DNA of 64,000 nucleotides from Parus major. Its lineage: Eukaryota; Chordata; Aves; Passeriformes; Paridae. The position numbers and the translations under genes are program-made. The notes beneath the pieces are model-generated. The model made no database searches and was not told where the DNA came from. It saw only the letters and a list, made by a program, of their open reading frames with translations. Location: the NCBI RefSeq assembly GCF_001522545.3, contig NC_031799.1:29253503-29317502 (forward strand). Reading direction: 5' to 3'. How positions within the stretch are numbered: the first letter of the stretch is position 1; each line of letters starts with the position of its first letter. Below, in pieces: positions 47,951 through 61,340 of this stretch.

Positions 47951-50900
47951 AGACGACGAAGAGCACCTGGTACTGACTCTTGCCGGCTTTTCTTTAAGCT
48001 TTGCTTCAACTCAATTTGACCTAGTTTGAAGCATGAAGGTTCAGAGTTTGGGGGGAGGGGTGGGAAGAACAATAAAAGAAGAATAGAAAAAACATTTCCC
48101 TCCACATTCTTCCTCCCAGTGGTGTTTTACTCTTTGGTAGATCACTTGTGAGTAGTACTTTAATTTGCAATTAAATATGGCATCACTAATTATTTTAAAA
48201 CTGATTTTATCTATACAGTAAAACATTGCTAAATGCAGTAGAAAATTAGGGATTCTAAGATCTTTACACTCCCGTTTCAATATGGAATTATACATCTTCC
48301 CTTCTTATGTTCCTTTCAATCTTCAGTCCTTTCCCTTTTTAATTTTTTTTCTTATTTAGATTTTTCTGGTTTACTATATCTTTTTCCTGCATTTCACTGG
48401 AAATTTCTTCCAGGAGTAATAAAGCGGTATATATTACATTTCATGAGTACTGAAGTTTTGTTTAGTATCGTATCTTAAAGAGGTTGCTTCATGATAATTA
48501 ACAGTGAAGAAAATTTGGTCTTCACATAGTGAGCATTACACTATATTTCCAAACTTTGTGAAAGGCAGACATGAATTTAATATTAGAAAGTGTTGCATAG
48601 TTGGTCATAAGAGCAACTGGAAGAAAAACCATGAGAAGGAAAAATCACATAGTAATAAAGTAGAAATAAAAATAAAATGTTCCAATTAATAATGTTGAAG
48701 TTAATATGTATCAGAATTGAGAAAATCTCCAAGCTGCAGTGTCTGCCAGAATTTATGACCTCTGCTGTGTGAAATAACTGATGGTTAACAGAGACAGTGC
48801 TGCACTATACCAAACTAATATAGTAGGAAAGGTGTTTTACCTGTTCTTTTTTTTTATTTAGAATTTAGTTGTTGTAGTAAATATTCTGTTTTGTACATCA
48901 ACAGCACTTCTTTTGGGGCATAATCTATTCCGTTTTTGCAAGCCATGCATGAAAGCTATGGCTGAGGCTGGCCATTTAAGAAAAATTATAATGAAGCTTG
49001 AGCAAAAGAAAATGCAATGCTGACAGTTTAAAGATGCAAAATACATAGTATTTTACTTCCACCTTTAGGTCTCTGTGGGCACACATGCTTCTTTTTTTCA
49101 AACAACTTCAATCCTCAGACCTTTGCTTTTTGTGATCATCTCTAAAGAAAAGCAGTAGACATTATGACACATAGCATATTTATAACCACAATGAACAGAA
49201 AGAGGTTGAATTGTCCCATCCCAAAATAAAAGTTATGAGATAGGAGGAACAGGAAATACACATGAAAATACATAGCAAGAAATCCTTTGTGAAACTGCTC
49301 TTGATCATTTTTTCTGGGACAGTCTAACCTCTCCTGCAGGAAACTGAGAAGATGACTCAGCGATTTGTAACCACCTGGAAGGCAAAAAGGACCGTTCCTG
49401 CAAAGATCAGGTGCCTGCGAGCAGCTCTGAAAACCTGGTATCCTCACATGATTAATTTCTGTGACACAGATTTGTCAACACAAGCTCTTCATAGCTGTTC
49501 TTTCCTTGCTCATACTGGTCAAAGCTAAGCACTTTATTCCAAGAAACAAATAAAGCATTCAATTAAGAAGTTACACATTGTTAGTGTGAATATACCTTCA
49601 CAATAACTGTGTTTTAAAAGCATCTGGAAAAGATGATATGTAGTTTTTTCTCACTATGTATAAAACATAACTGCCCATTGTTCAAAGTCTGTATGCTACA
49701 CATGTTCCAAATGTGCATATGATGAAATTAAAAAAGATATGCATTCACATATATGTATGTGAATTAGCTTTCTTAAAGAATAAGTGAAATTTATCTTCAA
49801 GGATGTGATTCTTACCTTTGGATTGCAAGGTTCCTAAAAATGTTGTTGCTGATATAATCTTTCAATGTCAGGTTGCTGAAATGAAGGTTTTTTTGCATAA
49901 AAAAGACTAGGTATGTACCCATGAGCCAAACACCCCTTAGGTGATGATGGGAACTTTTTCTGGGAACTACTGTTGCTCAGAAAGAATGACAAAAGATACT
50001 GATGAGGAAAAAAATCAGATTTTATTTCACGACAGTAATATTTATATATTAACTATGTTCCTTTATATAAGAACCACCATAACTTCAAATAAATTTACTT
50101 TAAAATTATTTGGTAATTGTACCTGTATTTGATAGTATTTTTATTTAAAATGATTAAAAAGAAAGCTAAAATTTTCAACCTAAAATGTCATACGGTATGT
50201 TCTTAATTGTATTTCTTCTTTTGATCAAGTGATTAAATGGGTCTAAGTATCCCCATTATGAAAAATGTGTTCTTTCCTGTATGACTGAGTGCTGAGTTAT
50301 TTCTTTATTATTCCTACCCTTTTATGTGTTAACAGTTTCACACTGCACCAAAAAAAATTATTGCATTGTTTGAATAACATGAGATGGAAACCATGACCGT
50401 TTAAACAGTAGAGCCTGGGTCAGAGCATTTGGATCTGGCTGTCTTGATCTATTTATCTTTAAACTGTAAAACTCTATTTAGGCACCCATATTTGAATTCA
50501 CAGAACTGAGGCCCGTTATTATTTCTGGAGAGCAACAATCATCCATGTAAGATCAACACTTCAGGGCAGTTCTATGGAACATCCTTACCTCTGGCTAGGC
50601 ACCTGCCTCATTTTAATCGAGGAGTCAAAAAAAGGAAAAAACCAGCTTAATGTCTTTGCATCTAAGTAGCTTTCTAGGTTTTAGAGATCAGCCTGGGAAT
50701 AAACACGAAAAATTGTTCTTCCAACATTATTATTTTTTCTTTCCAAAACAGCTGATGTTAGATTTGAAAGCCCACCTGACCAGGCCACAGGTTGGAACAG
50801 TCTATCAATACCAATGCCTATGTAAGCCTTGAAATATTCCAGGGATTTCAGTCTGCATTAAAACATGCATTGAAGTTTAATCAGGTTTTAGTCTTTTAGT

Positions 50901-53900
50901 CTATTATGGGTTTAGATTCTGATCTGCAGTACTGAAGATAAAGAAAGATTTTGTCATTTAATTTAGTGAGGACAGGATTGGTCTTCAAATGAGTAACCTC
51001 ATCTCTGTTCTTAAGCTGAGAACCTGGGAAGAGCTTGACAAGTGTTTCATTAATTCACCTACTGATATTTTGGTTGAGTTTCTTATACAGTTAGAATACA
51101 GACTGGAGATAAGTTAAGATTTCTGAAACGAAAAGGAAAAAAACAATGTAGTTCTCACCTTGAAGCCTCTTTTCTTCACTAATTCCTACAAGATATGTCT
51201 TGAGCATATGTTTTCCATCCTTGACTAAAAAGAAGTGATCTGTTAAAAATAAAGTAAAAATATGATGCTGAGAGAAAAAGAAGATGCATTTTTGTAAACA
51301 AGATGACTGACAGCAGAATTCCTTAAGGCAAATAATGGTGTACCTCATGATAAAAAATCATAATTCTGTTTATAGTCTTTTAATAATATCTTCCATCTGT
51401 ATTATACTAATGGTTTAAAAAAGAAAGGTAATTGGTTATGTCCCTGCTGAAGTGTGTGTGTCAAGTAAGCATATTTAATTTGTAATACTAATGTAATACA
51501 TGCTGTAGCATGTACAAATTGTGTTTCATGAACCAAAAAAATATCTTCTTCTTTCATGGCTTATATTTCTCATTACTTTATCCTTGCATTTCAGGGTTTG
51601 ATGGGTATTTGTAGAATTTCCTCATGAATTAAAAACAAATTTTTATGTTTTTGAAAGCAATAGACCAAATCTATGCAACTAAAAATGTTCTGTATAGAGC
51701 TTTTAAAATGCTTATTAATAAAAATCAGTTAAAGTCTACAGTGAAAAAAAATTTAAAGAATCAATGTGTTATTTTCCGAAAACATTTCATAATGTCTGGT
51801 AAACAGGAATGATTATTCTGTATAATTCAGGTTTCGGTGAGAAATTAATTTATTCTCTTTTTTTTTTTTTTTTTCCTAAGGTCCAATTAGGTTTCAATAG
51901 GCTATGTAAATTAAGATTTAGCCTCACTCTGGTGTTTTCTATTACCTCTGGAACCTATAATTGGAGGCATGACTGTTTATTATGCTCTAGTCTCTGTTAT
52001 ACCTTTTCTGCTTTCATAGCAGAAATAGGTGTATATCTGCAGATCAAACACTGTTCTTAAATTGTAACATACGTCAGGGAGTAGCTGTACATAGTAATTA
52101 GGAGTCCTCAGTTTCCACTGAAAAGCATGACTTACAGCTAACAATATTTTTAACAACTTTTCCATTTAATTCCATAGAATATGAACTATTCATGGAAAAG
52201 AGAATGTCTTTGCATTGAAAAATAATGCACAAGTTCTTGGAGTCACCTCTCCAGATGTAGAGAAGTAAATGCACTGAGGTACCAAGCAGGGTTTGGTCAG
52301 TAGCAATGCCTCACTTCCCTAACTGAAATATCGAAAGAAACTTAATGACATTGCCATAAGCTCATGCATAAAAACTGGAACAAAATTCCTCTATGTATTA
52401 TTGCATGGATCTGTAGGAAGCTAACTGCAAGCAGGAATTATCTCACATTTCTTCTAAATATAGATCATCAATAAAATTACTGGCAAAAAAATTTGACAAA
52501 TATAATGCATATTTTTTAACATGATGAAGAACTGTGAGATGCAAAAGACAGGAAAAGATCAGAGGAAGAAAGAAATAAGAAAGAAAGAGAGGAGGGAAGA
52601 ACAGTGGATGTACCCACAGATTAATCTAATACCTATTTCTCATTTATGGAAATCACCTTTCTGCAAACCTGTTTTTATGATTCAGCAGTCTAGAATCTAT
52701 GATTTGCAATACTGGATCTATCAGCATGAAAGAAAATTTTGGTGAAAGTGCAACTTTATTGTAGAGAGGATAGATGAGAGAAATTGTACAGCCTGGGTCT
52801 GAATGATCAGTATTTTCAGCAATTTTCTATGACATTAGGTAAGTGATACAGTTTCACACAGCTATATAGTGCCAGTACTGGTGCTGGCAAGCATAATGAT
52901 GGTGAACCAACATTAAAGCCTATGGATGAAGAAAATTAAATCTGAAGTGTCACTGCTGTTGGGAAAATACTGCCAGAGAAAGCAATATTTTAAGATGTGA
53001 TGCAGACTTTGCATACTCAACAGAGTGTCTTCAAAGTTTTATAGGAAAAATACTATAATGATGTGCCAAAGAAAAAATATTTTTAAAACTTTTTAAAGTT
53101 TAAATTCATTAAGCATTTCAGGAGATGAAAATGCCTACATTTTTGGACGAAGTTCCACACTAAAATTTCCTAATAACAATTCTCTCTGTAAGTGTATTCT
53201 CAAAGAAACACTGATACTCTTCCAAGAGGTAAAATTCACAATCAGGAAATAACTCATCCACCCACTGCAATTTTTTTTCTTGATTACTTAGAGTGAAATA
53301 CTTCTAAAACTATAAGTCCATAGATGTTAACTGCTAAGGTAGAAAAAGTTGGAATTTTAATTTCTGTAAACAGGGAGCCCTTCCTGTTTTCAGTATGAAG
53401 CATCGGATACACCATGAGGAACTAGTGTGTAGGCCATGCCAGGGTCTCACATATTTTATCATTCTTACATATTGTTGACACAGCATATTAATTCTTATTC
53501 AGCTCTTCCCAAATCACCCACACAAGATCAGATAGAGTTTATTTTCTGCCAGATATAGCATAATAAATAATAACATAATAAATAAATCTAGTGTTATTGT
53601 TGTAAGATTGCTTGAGTATTTGAAGTAACTTTGATAAGCCAAGAGCTAGTATTATGGTATTTTCTTTTCACTATTGCATTTATTATAGCATACTACCCAG
53701 AAATTCCAATGTGTTCTGTCAGATTCCAAGTGAGTCACAGATAATTTGTTATTTGCTGTACCAAAAATTCTGAGTATAAAAAGCAAAGTGAAACTGAAAA
53801 AAGCATGAGGGGCTTAACGGGAAATTTAAGCAGTTTTCCTCTCACTTTCTCTAAATTTCTACTTGCATTTGTCACTAGAAAAGTCTTCCCAGTACACACT

Positions 53901-56240
53901 CTCTTGGGCTCTCACCTATTCAAAATGTCTCCTACAAATGTTTGTACCACGCCCAATACAGTAAAGAGACAGCGCAAGGCAAACATCCCTTAACTTAGGA
54001 AATTTGATTAGAACCATAAATCACAGAGATATTCAATGCTTTCCATGTTCTGACAGATTACAACACTTAAATATATCTTAATGTATTGCCTGAGAAAGAA
54101 CCAAGTCAGTGTATGTTTCAATACTCCTATGATACAGGAGGCTAATAGGTTCCACAGCAAAATTCGCTCACACAGGGAGACTATTAGTCTACAAGTAAAC
54201 CAGGAAATTCTAACTCATTAACTCTTAAACATTAATGTATAATAAAGACAACGGTTGTTTCTGTCTATTAAGTCTCTAAATACGGTCTTGTGTAACTAGT
54301 TTTCTTACCATTAGGCCAGATGTACAATGGCTTTATAAACTCAGAATCAGGCCCATGAGTGTTTCCAGATGAGTTCCCCCAATATCATAGTCTGACCTTC
54401 AGTGATCTGAGTATTAGTAGAAGAAACTTCTTTACTAACAGAAGAAACTTCTTCTTTTAACTGCATCATGAGACTGAAGTACAGTAAAATTTCTGCATAA
54501 AGGAAACCAGAATCTCTAGTCTGCTTAATTACCAGGTTGTTCAATTACAAAAAATCAATAAAGCCCTTCCAGTTCCAGTTAACTAAAGTTAATAAAATAA
54601 ATTAATTTTTTAAAAGTTTACAGTGTGAAAGAAATTTAATCTAGTATTGTAGCATTCTGGGAGCTGTGTCTTAAATGCTCCTAACATAGCACTAGCAGTG
54701 GGGTGATCAAGGAGCTGTTTATTTTGGTAGCTTAATGTAATAATGAATGCCTTATTTGGTTATGATCCATTATTTAGAATGCCATTAAAAACTTCAGCTC
54801 AGGCTCTTCTTATTGCCTCAGTTAAGCATCAAAATACTTGGCACAGACCCGGAGAAGTTATCCCCATTCAGTATGGCCAGGACAAGACTCTTTGCCCTTC
54901 TCAGGCTGGCACTGGGACTAACAGGCCCATGGCATCTGTGCATTCCAGCTCAGCTAAAGAGAAAAGAAAAATATAACTTCAGATATTGTCTGCATGCAGT
55001 TGCAGAGTATGTAAACATTATAATTTATTACAGCAACTCAAAGTAAGGAAATGATGATCATGACAAAACAGAAGTTCTTTGCAATTCACAATAGCTTATA
55101 GAAAATAATGGATTTACAACTCAGGGAAGGTGAATTTTGAATTTCAGCTCATAGAAAAACTGTTAATCCCCCAAAATAATGATGAAAGGAAGTAAAATGA
55201 TAACCATGGTTTGCAGAAAGTTGCTTTGTAACTAACACAAACCATATAAATCTGGGCATTTTCTTAATTTTTACAAAAGTAAGCCAGCCTAATTCAGGAA
55301 TAAAGCTCATGTATTGGGGATTCATGTGTTCTGTTCTTTCAGAATGTCCCATACTTTGCTTACTGACATTTGTCAGCTGCTGATTAACTAGTTAATTTAC
55401 CTCTACATTCTTGTAGAGGGAAAGAATAAGGGAAAGTGTATATTCTTACGCTGACTTCTCAACTTTAGGTTGTTAGATGAATCAGCTACTGGCTGAACAG
55501 TGTGAAACATCCAAGGTAAAAATATTTGCTGACTCTCTAATAATTTCAGGAAGTTTGATATCATTGTATTCTGAACCTTCTCAAGTGCCAATAATTTCAT
55601 TCACCTTACTCATATTCACCTTTCTGTTAATTTAGCATTGAAAGGATTTAGCTTTTTATATCAATACAGTCACCATGGCATCTTGGGCTGATAATATGTT
55701 TCTCAACTTTTTGTCTCTCAAATCAGTTTGCAAAAATCCCATTACATATAACTTCAATCCTCTTATTTATACTTGAAACTGCTTCCTGAAAACAGTCTAA
55801 CCTTTATTAAGAACATCTGTCTTTGCTGTCAGCTTTTGTTTTGGTTTCATGATCTGTGCTCTCACACTGGCGAGCAAGTGGGTGGACACGAGGATGACAA
55901 CATGGGAGCACTAAGAAGTGCTCACTGATCTTAATTTCAAAGTTGAGTCTAAAGAAGCAGCTTTGATTCTGCAAAGCATTTAAGCTGCAGGAACCTTAGA
56001 GGGGGTTAAAAGTAGTCCATCTGGTCCTTAAAATGCCGTAATTAGCTGCTTGAAGCTTTGTGTAGTAGAGACATTAAATGATATATACAAGCTAGATATC
56101 AACCTCGTCTTTTCTATACTATGGGTTTGTTGTTTTGTTTTGGGTTTTTTAATATATTCACAAATCACAAATAATAAAAAACAAATGAGTGCTTGATTGT
56201 GTCTCCTTTTTTTGGATGCTCTTTAACCTGATAATAAGTT
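47951..56240. other. AT-rich non-coding sequence, no gene seen
   Basis: Stop-rich in all frames. The longest, 49142-49447 on the minus strand (101 codons), is hydrophobic in its second half but resembles no protein I know. Contains a GA-rich tract (52547-52600). A small frame starting at 54882 looks signal-peptide-like but lacks support. No named repeat seen. Confidence 0.5.
52547..52600 (+). repeat. GA-rich low-complexity tract
   Basis: A nearly pure purine stretch on the plus strand (AGAAAGAAATAAGAAAGAAA and neighbours). Confidence 0.75.
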
Positions 56241-56490
56241 TATGTATTAGGAGAATACAAGTATAACTATCTATGAAAAACACAAGCCAAAAAGGAAGAT
56301 TTCTGGAGGGCAATATAGGTACTAGATCGTCCAACAAACAGTGGTGCACAGCTGGATCTGGTCATAGTTACCTTGCTAATACAGAGGAGCAGATGAATGT
56401 GCGACAATCAGTGATTGTCTTGGATGTAGTAGTGGCATTCAAGTTCCAATTCATGAGAAAAGGGCTTTAGGATCAAATCTACTTTTAGAG

Positions 56491-56675
56491 GAAATTTCAA
56501 CTTAATTAGGAAAGTGAACTAGGATATATCAGGGAGGGCAAAAGAGGTCAGGAAATTCCAACTTAATTAGGAAAGTGAATTAGGATATATCAGGGAGGGC
56601 AAAAGAGGTCAGGAAATTCCAACTTAATTAGGAAAGTGAATTAGGATATATCAGGGAAGGCAAAAGAGGTCAGGA
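56491..56675. repeat. 61-bp tandem repeat, three copies
   Basis: Units begin at 56491, 56552 and 56613, each starting GAAATT(T/C)CAACTTAATTAGG and ending AAAAGAGGTCAG. Copies two and three differ by about one base (GGGAGGG against GGGAAGG), while copy one has two or three differences, so the array grew recently by unequal exchange or slippage. It lies about 480 bp upstream of an ERV LTR. It has no coding content. Confidence 0.95.
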
Positions 56676-57153
56676 AAACTGGCTATTCTAATGATGAAAT
56701 ACTCCATATTGAGATAACAGGTAGATGTATAGATGTATTGACAGATAAATCTGACTAATCAAAAATCATGGCAGAGTGATTCTATGGTGGAGGAAAAAAA
56801 AATAAATAAAGGAGAATACAGGAAGTAGCTGACTTTGGTCAGAGGAAAATAAATTGATTCAGTTTATTTGGCTCAGAGAACAGTGAATAATGGGATAGTC
56901 TGGAAACTGTTAACAAGGTGAGTGATTCAGGGGTATTTCTGGGACCTAGATTGCACATATTTTGTCAGGGACCTGCAGGAAGTGACAGAGGGCAATGGCC
57001 TGGGAAAAGCCTGGACCAACCTAGTCTTCCCCGCAGCTGAGCCTGCTCTGGGGAGGTGCCTTGCCAGTGCCCCACCAGACTACATTATCCTCCACTTTAA
57101 CCAAAAATTTTACATTAAACAAAAGAAAAGGAGGAAAGCAGGAACACAGAAAC
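56676..57153 (+). other. Sequence upstream of the LTR, possibly ERV internal remnant
   Basis: The stretch ends with a purine-rich segment at 57119-57141 (AAACAAAAGAAAAGGAGGAA) just before the LTR start. That resembles a retroviral polypurine tract and would make the following LTR a 3' LTR. The frame 56922-57182 (86 codons) spans it but resembles nothing I can name. Without a recognisable gag, pol or env the ERV origin of this part is only inferred. Confidence 0.3.
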
Positions 57154-57590
57154 TGCCCTGGTTCCAGCCAGGAGAGGGTTAATTTTTGCATGGAACATGC
57201 ATGACTAGGACATGGAGATTAGTCTACTCAACCTCACATCATTTCTGGGGGCAGGGGAAAGGGAGTCTCTTTCAGGGAGAAAGGGTTCCTTATGCTGGAA
57301 TGATTGTGGCTGAGGGAGTGATGGGGTGGCCCCAGTTCCAAGCCAGAGGAAGACTTTGGGTGAGGCTGGTATCAAGCAGGCCAGGAATTTTCTGTAGTCA
57401 GGGATTTCCAGGGTGAACAGAAGCATCTCCTTTCTTGTACCCTCTGTCATTAGTACTGTTGCTGTTACTGTTCGTTTTCTTATCTCATTGCCATTTACAG
57501 TAAACTGTTCTTACCACAAACCATGATCTTTGCCTTTGGTGTCTCCAGTTCTGCTCTCCATCCCACTGTAGGGAGAGAAAGTGTGGAGAC
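57154..57590 (+). mobile_element. Avian endogenous-retrovirus LTR (ERVL-type), plus orientation
   Basis: It starts TGCCCTGGTTCCAGCCAGGA followed by GAGGGTTAATTTTT, the typical opening of a widespread bird ERV LTR. The 3' half also fits, with CAGTAAACTGTTCTTACC (57498-57515) and CTCTCCATCCCACTGTAGGG near 57555. The usual 3' terminal segment appears missing or diverged after about 57590, so the right edge is approximate. The central promoter part has many changes. Frames inside (57186-57416 plus, 57205-57450 minus) are not genes. Confidence 0.75.
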
Positions 57591-59336
57591 TATCATTGGA
57601 AGCACTTAATTAGGAAGAACCATTCTTAAACCAGAACAGAAACACATTTACTTTTTTTACTTAAATCTGATACTAAAATACACAATGAGCCAGAGGAACT
57701 GCAAATTCAAAACAGGCCTATAGGAAGAAAAAGAAAATATCTCCTATATACTACATGATTTCTAAATCCACATAAACAATATGATTGTATTTTTTTCAAA
57801 TGTTTTTCTTAATTAGATTTAGTATTAGCTTTAACACTGTTATTGAAATGTATAAGATTTAAAAAAAATCTTAAATTACTGGAAGACCAATTATTTACGT
57901 GGAAAAACATAATTGTTCAGAACACAAGTATATGAAAATTCATATGTTGCAGAAATATTTTGTTCTGGAATAACAAAAAATTGATAACTATGAATTTGGA
58001 TGCAAATTAATTATGTTTTTATTTTAATCAGATTTGTTAGTATTATAATAAAATACCTATTAAATGACAAAAATAAATTTTACATTTTATTAACATTTAA
58101 TTTTTAAACTTTTGCATATTTGACAGACAAAATCTCCACAAACAGATAAAAAAACCTCCAAAACTTTAAAACCCAGCCCTATATTGTTAGCCTAAATTAA
58201 GAATTTTTTAATTATTCAGACAAAAAAATAATGCATACAAATATTTCACAGTACGAAAACTCATTTGATGTTAAACTGTTAAATAAAAAATCATATGTTT
58301 TATTTCATAGTCTCTTCATAGAAATTCTTATGTTTCATTCACATTCATAATATATCAGAGTGTGGTAAGTTTTTGAACTTGATGGGAGGAAAGAAACCAA
58401 CATATGTATATGCTACTTCTGCAAAACATTTCTTACATGGTCTCACTTTCATAGGAGGACTTGGACTTTTTTAATATGCTTGTTATTGTTGACATAAACA
58501 TTATCACTGTACTTTTACTCAGAAAGAGCAGGTCCTTAAGACCACCCTCACATCTTTGTTTGTTTTAAACTTCCGAGGGTGCTTTAACCATAGTAGAATT
58601 TGAGAACTTTAGAGACTCTCCAGGTTGTTTAATAAGTTACAAATTAATTTAGGAGCCTAATCCTCAATGGTTATTGTTCCAAGTCTCCACTAGGTAAAAA
58701 AACTTTCTTGGGGTATTTCAATAAAAGGAATATCTGATCGCTTTTGAAGCCACATTCAGACAAGAATCTTCACAGAAACTACCCACCAGTAAAGGTTCCT
58801 GTGTGTCAGCATTCAGTTCTTCTGTGTAGAATGGCTTTAGAATCTTGATCTCAAATTGGTTTGAGAGTGGAGAGGACTCTCTATTCCTATCTGTCAATTT
58901 ACACTTAAAAGTAAAGATAAGCTCATTGCTTCCCAAACATCCCCTTTGGCAATGAAAGCTCAGCAGTCCAAATTGCAATCTCACTAGAATGTGGCAATCT
59001 CCTCCAGTTTATGCTATCACAGCTTCATTGAAACAGATGACTAGGGTGCTTTCTCAGTGCTGCTGAACATTTATTCTTAGAGATTTATCCTACTGAAAAT
59101 CAGCAGGACTGTGCATGTGTGCAGCACACTGAGCCTCTTACCATGTACTCCACTGGTGCTGTACCAACCAAATGCTATTTCATACCATTTTCTCTCAGGT
59201 ATTGTTCTGTAATACTGCTAGAAGTAAAAAGGGATATTTGTTTTTGTCATAAAACCATGTACTCCTAAGGCAGTGACTTTCTGTTTATAGAGCAGCTGGA
59301 GAGTTGTTGGACTCTGAAAGCTAGCAGCATATGAAT

Positions 59337-59378
59337 AGAAAAGTCTCAGCAATGAGAACAGAAAAGTCTCAGCAATAG
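59337..59378. repeat. 23-bp tandem duplication
   Basis: AGAAAAGTCTCAGCAAT occurs at 59337 and again at 59360, giving a period of 23 bp. The second copy is incomplete at its end. Confidence 0.85.
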
Positions 59379-60427
59379 AAAATACATTAATCATACACCT
59401 TAAACATACTCTAAGAATATAAAAAATGAACAAGATGTTGTCATATGGACAGTTTTCCTTAAAAGTGTGGCCGCACATTGAGTTCAGTGTTGACACCCAT
59501 GGAATTTTCTTTTTGCTGTGGAGCTGTCAGATGTGCTGATGATGCTATCTGAAATCCCAGAGTACATACCTATAGTAGCTTGCTCATTATATTTCAAACA
59601 CAAGATACTTTCCTGCAGGTTTGTGGTGCTCCTGCCAGCCAAAATAAGTACCACAGACATTCTGACCCCTTGCTTCCTACATATCCTTTTTTTTTAACCA
59701 GATTTAAAAAAAAGAACAGTTTTACTCCATTAATGACAAAAAGGAAAGCTCTTCTTTGCAGGAGGAATCACAATTTTCTGTTATGTATGATGAAGATATC
59801 TTCAAGTATGATGAAAGATCCCTTATCTCTTTGGGATCTGCCAACCTCTTCACCTGCCTCTGCTGAGACCTCCCTATCCCAGAACTATTTGCCACTCATA
59901 ACAGTCTTCATTCCTTATCCTCCAAGACTTTGTTATTCTGTCTTCCAGATATTAGGACTCTGAGATTATTTCTAATATTGTGCCACATTTTGGGGTTTTA
60001 TGTGTTTGTCTGTGTGCTTAGGAGTGTGGGTAGTCACCCTCCTGGCTTTCAGAGGGCTCATAAACTCAAAAGAGCATGGAGTTTTTTGGTGGATAGGAGC
60101 AAGGCAGACCAGATATTTCACTACCACTACTGTCCCTCTCCAGGCCCCAGGAATGCCATTGTTGGTGAAACCATCATGCTTTAGCTAAATATCTTCAGCT
60201 GTATCTCCAGTTGTCTAATTATGATGTCAAGCTCCACAGATCATCCAACAGGGATTGAATAGAGAGGGTAATAGAACATTATAAATAAAATTAGTATAAA
60301 TTATTACCCTGATCATCTTTCATCTTGTGTCTCTCTCACCCCATCTTGGTTGTTCAAATGTCTGAAGATGTGTTTCAGAAAATGTATCTGCTATTAATAC
60401 TTCTAACTAAACCTTGTTCTTTCTTTA

Positions 60428-60475
60428 ATAAAAAAAAAAAAAAAAGAAAAAAAGCAAAGCAAAACAAATAAAACT
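60428..60475 (+). repeat. A-rich tract with AAAGC/AAAAC units
   Basis: A run of about seventeen A is followed by AAAGCAAAGCAAAACAAATA. It resembles a degenerate A-rich tail, but I see no element body attached. Confidence 0.7.
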
Positions 60476-61284
60476 GAAATCTCATCTATTTTCATTATTC
60501 CTTATATTGTAGTAAGAACATTTCAGGTTTGATATAAAAAGCTTAAATACTATTTATCTATTTAAATTGTTTTTACACTAATAGTTTATAACAAACATGC
60601 TTTTGATATTTCCCTGCATTTAGGACAGACTTACAATGTACTATGTTACTTAGGGTATTATATTTACTATATTATTTCCAAGTAATAGATTAAATATAAT
60701 ACTTTATATGTCAATGTTTTAGTTGCTTACGTAATTGATTTAAACTTTTTACAAAATAAAGGAAATTCTGTTTTGTTTTTTTTTAATTTGTCAATACAAA
60801 TTAAAAGATCATCAATACAAAAAATAATCAACAGTACAAAATTTCAAATTTCAACAGAGATAATACAGATTTCTCAGAAGAGAATTTTTTTTTTTTGACA
60901 GATAGTTTTTTTATTAGTTGCATGTGGTACTCCTTTTAACTTAGAAAGCCTACTGTGATCCATGAAATTTAGACACTGCTCCAAGATCCTCCTCCATGAT
61001 CCGGTTATATAGAAAAGAACCAAAGATCATATGCCTTTTTACACAGATTGTGGCATGATCCATTCTAAAAGAGCTAAGGTCCATTCAGAGTACAGAATCC
61101 ATGTTTTCTGGATTAGTGACTGTCTGAATGTCCTAAAGCTGTATTTTGGAATGATGGTATCTGCAAAACAATTCACTACTACTTTACAATTCACTGCTTT
61201 AAAAATTGCAATGCCAAAGAAATGAAATAGGTTAGTGTTTGTGAGTTTGTTTCCAATGCACTTCAGGTAAAACCAAGCGTTTTT

Positions 61285-61340
61285 ACAGAATTTAATAGAA
61301 TTTAAATTATTAATAGAATTTTATAGAATTTAAATTCTTT
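61285..61340. repeat. Short ATAGAATTT-based repeat cluster
   Basis: TAATAGAATTTAAATTATTA and TATAGAATTTAAATTCTTTA occur in close succession with a further ACAGAATTTAATAG. This is a local slippage cluster. Confidence 0.75.

Noticed and set aside
54882..55046. Small plus-strand frame starting MARTRLFALLRLALGL, signal-peptide-like
   Set aside because: After the hydrophobic start it becomes AT-rich chance sequence. No promoter, splice site or family similarity supports it.
58718..58984. 88-codon minus-strand frame of balanced composition
   Set aside because: It looks slightly more protein-like than most, but I recognise no motif or splice signals, so it is not called.
59580..59963. 127-codon plus-strand frame
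   Set aside because: Composition (Ser/Leu/Phe/Lys-rich with homopolymer-derived runs) fits chance translation. No motif or flanking splice support.
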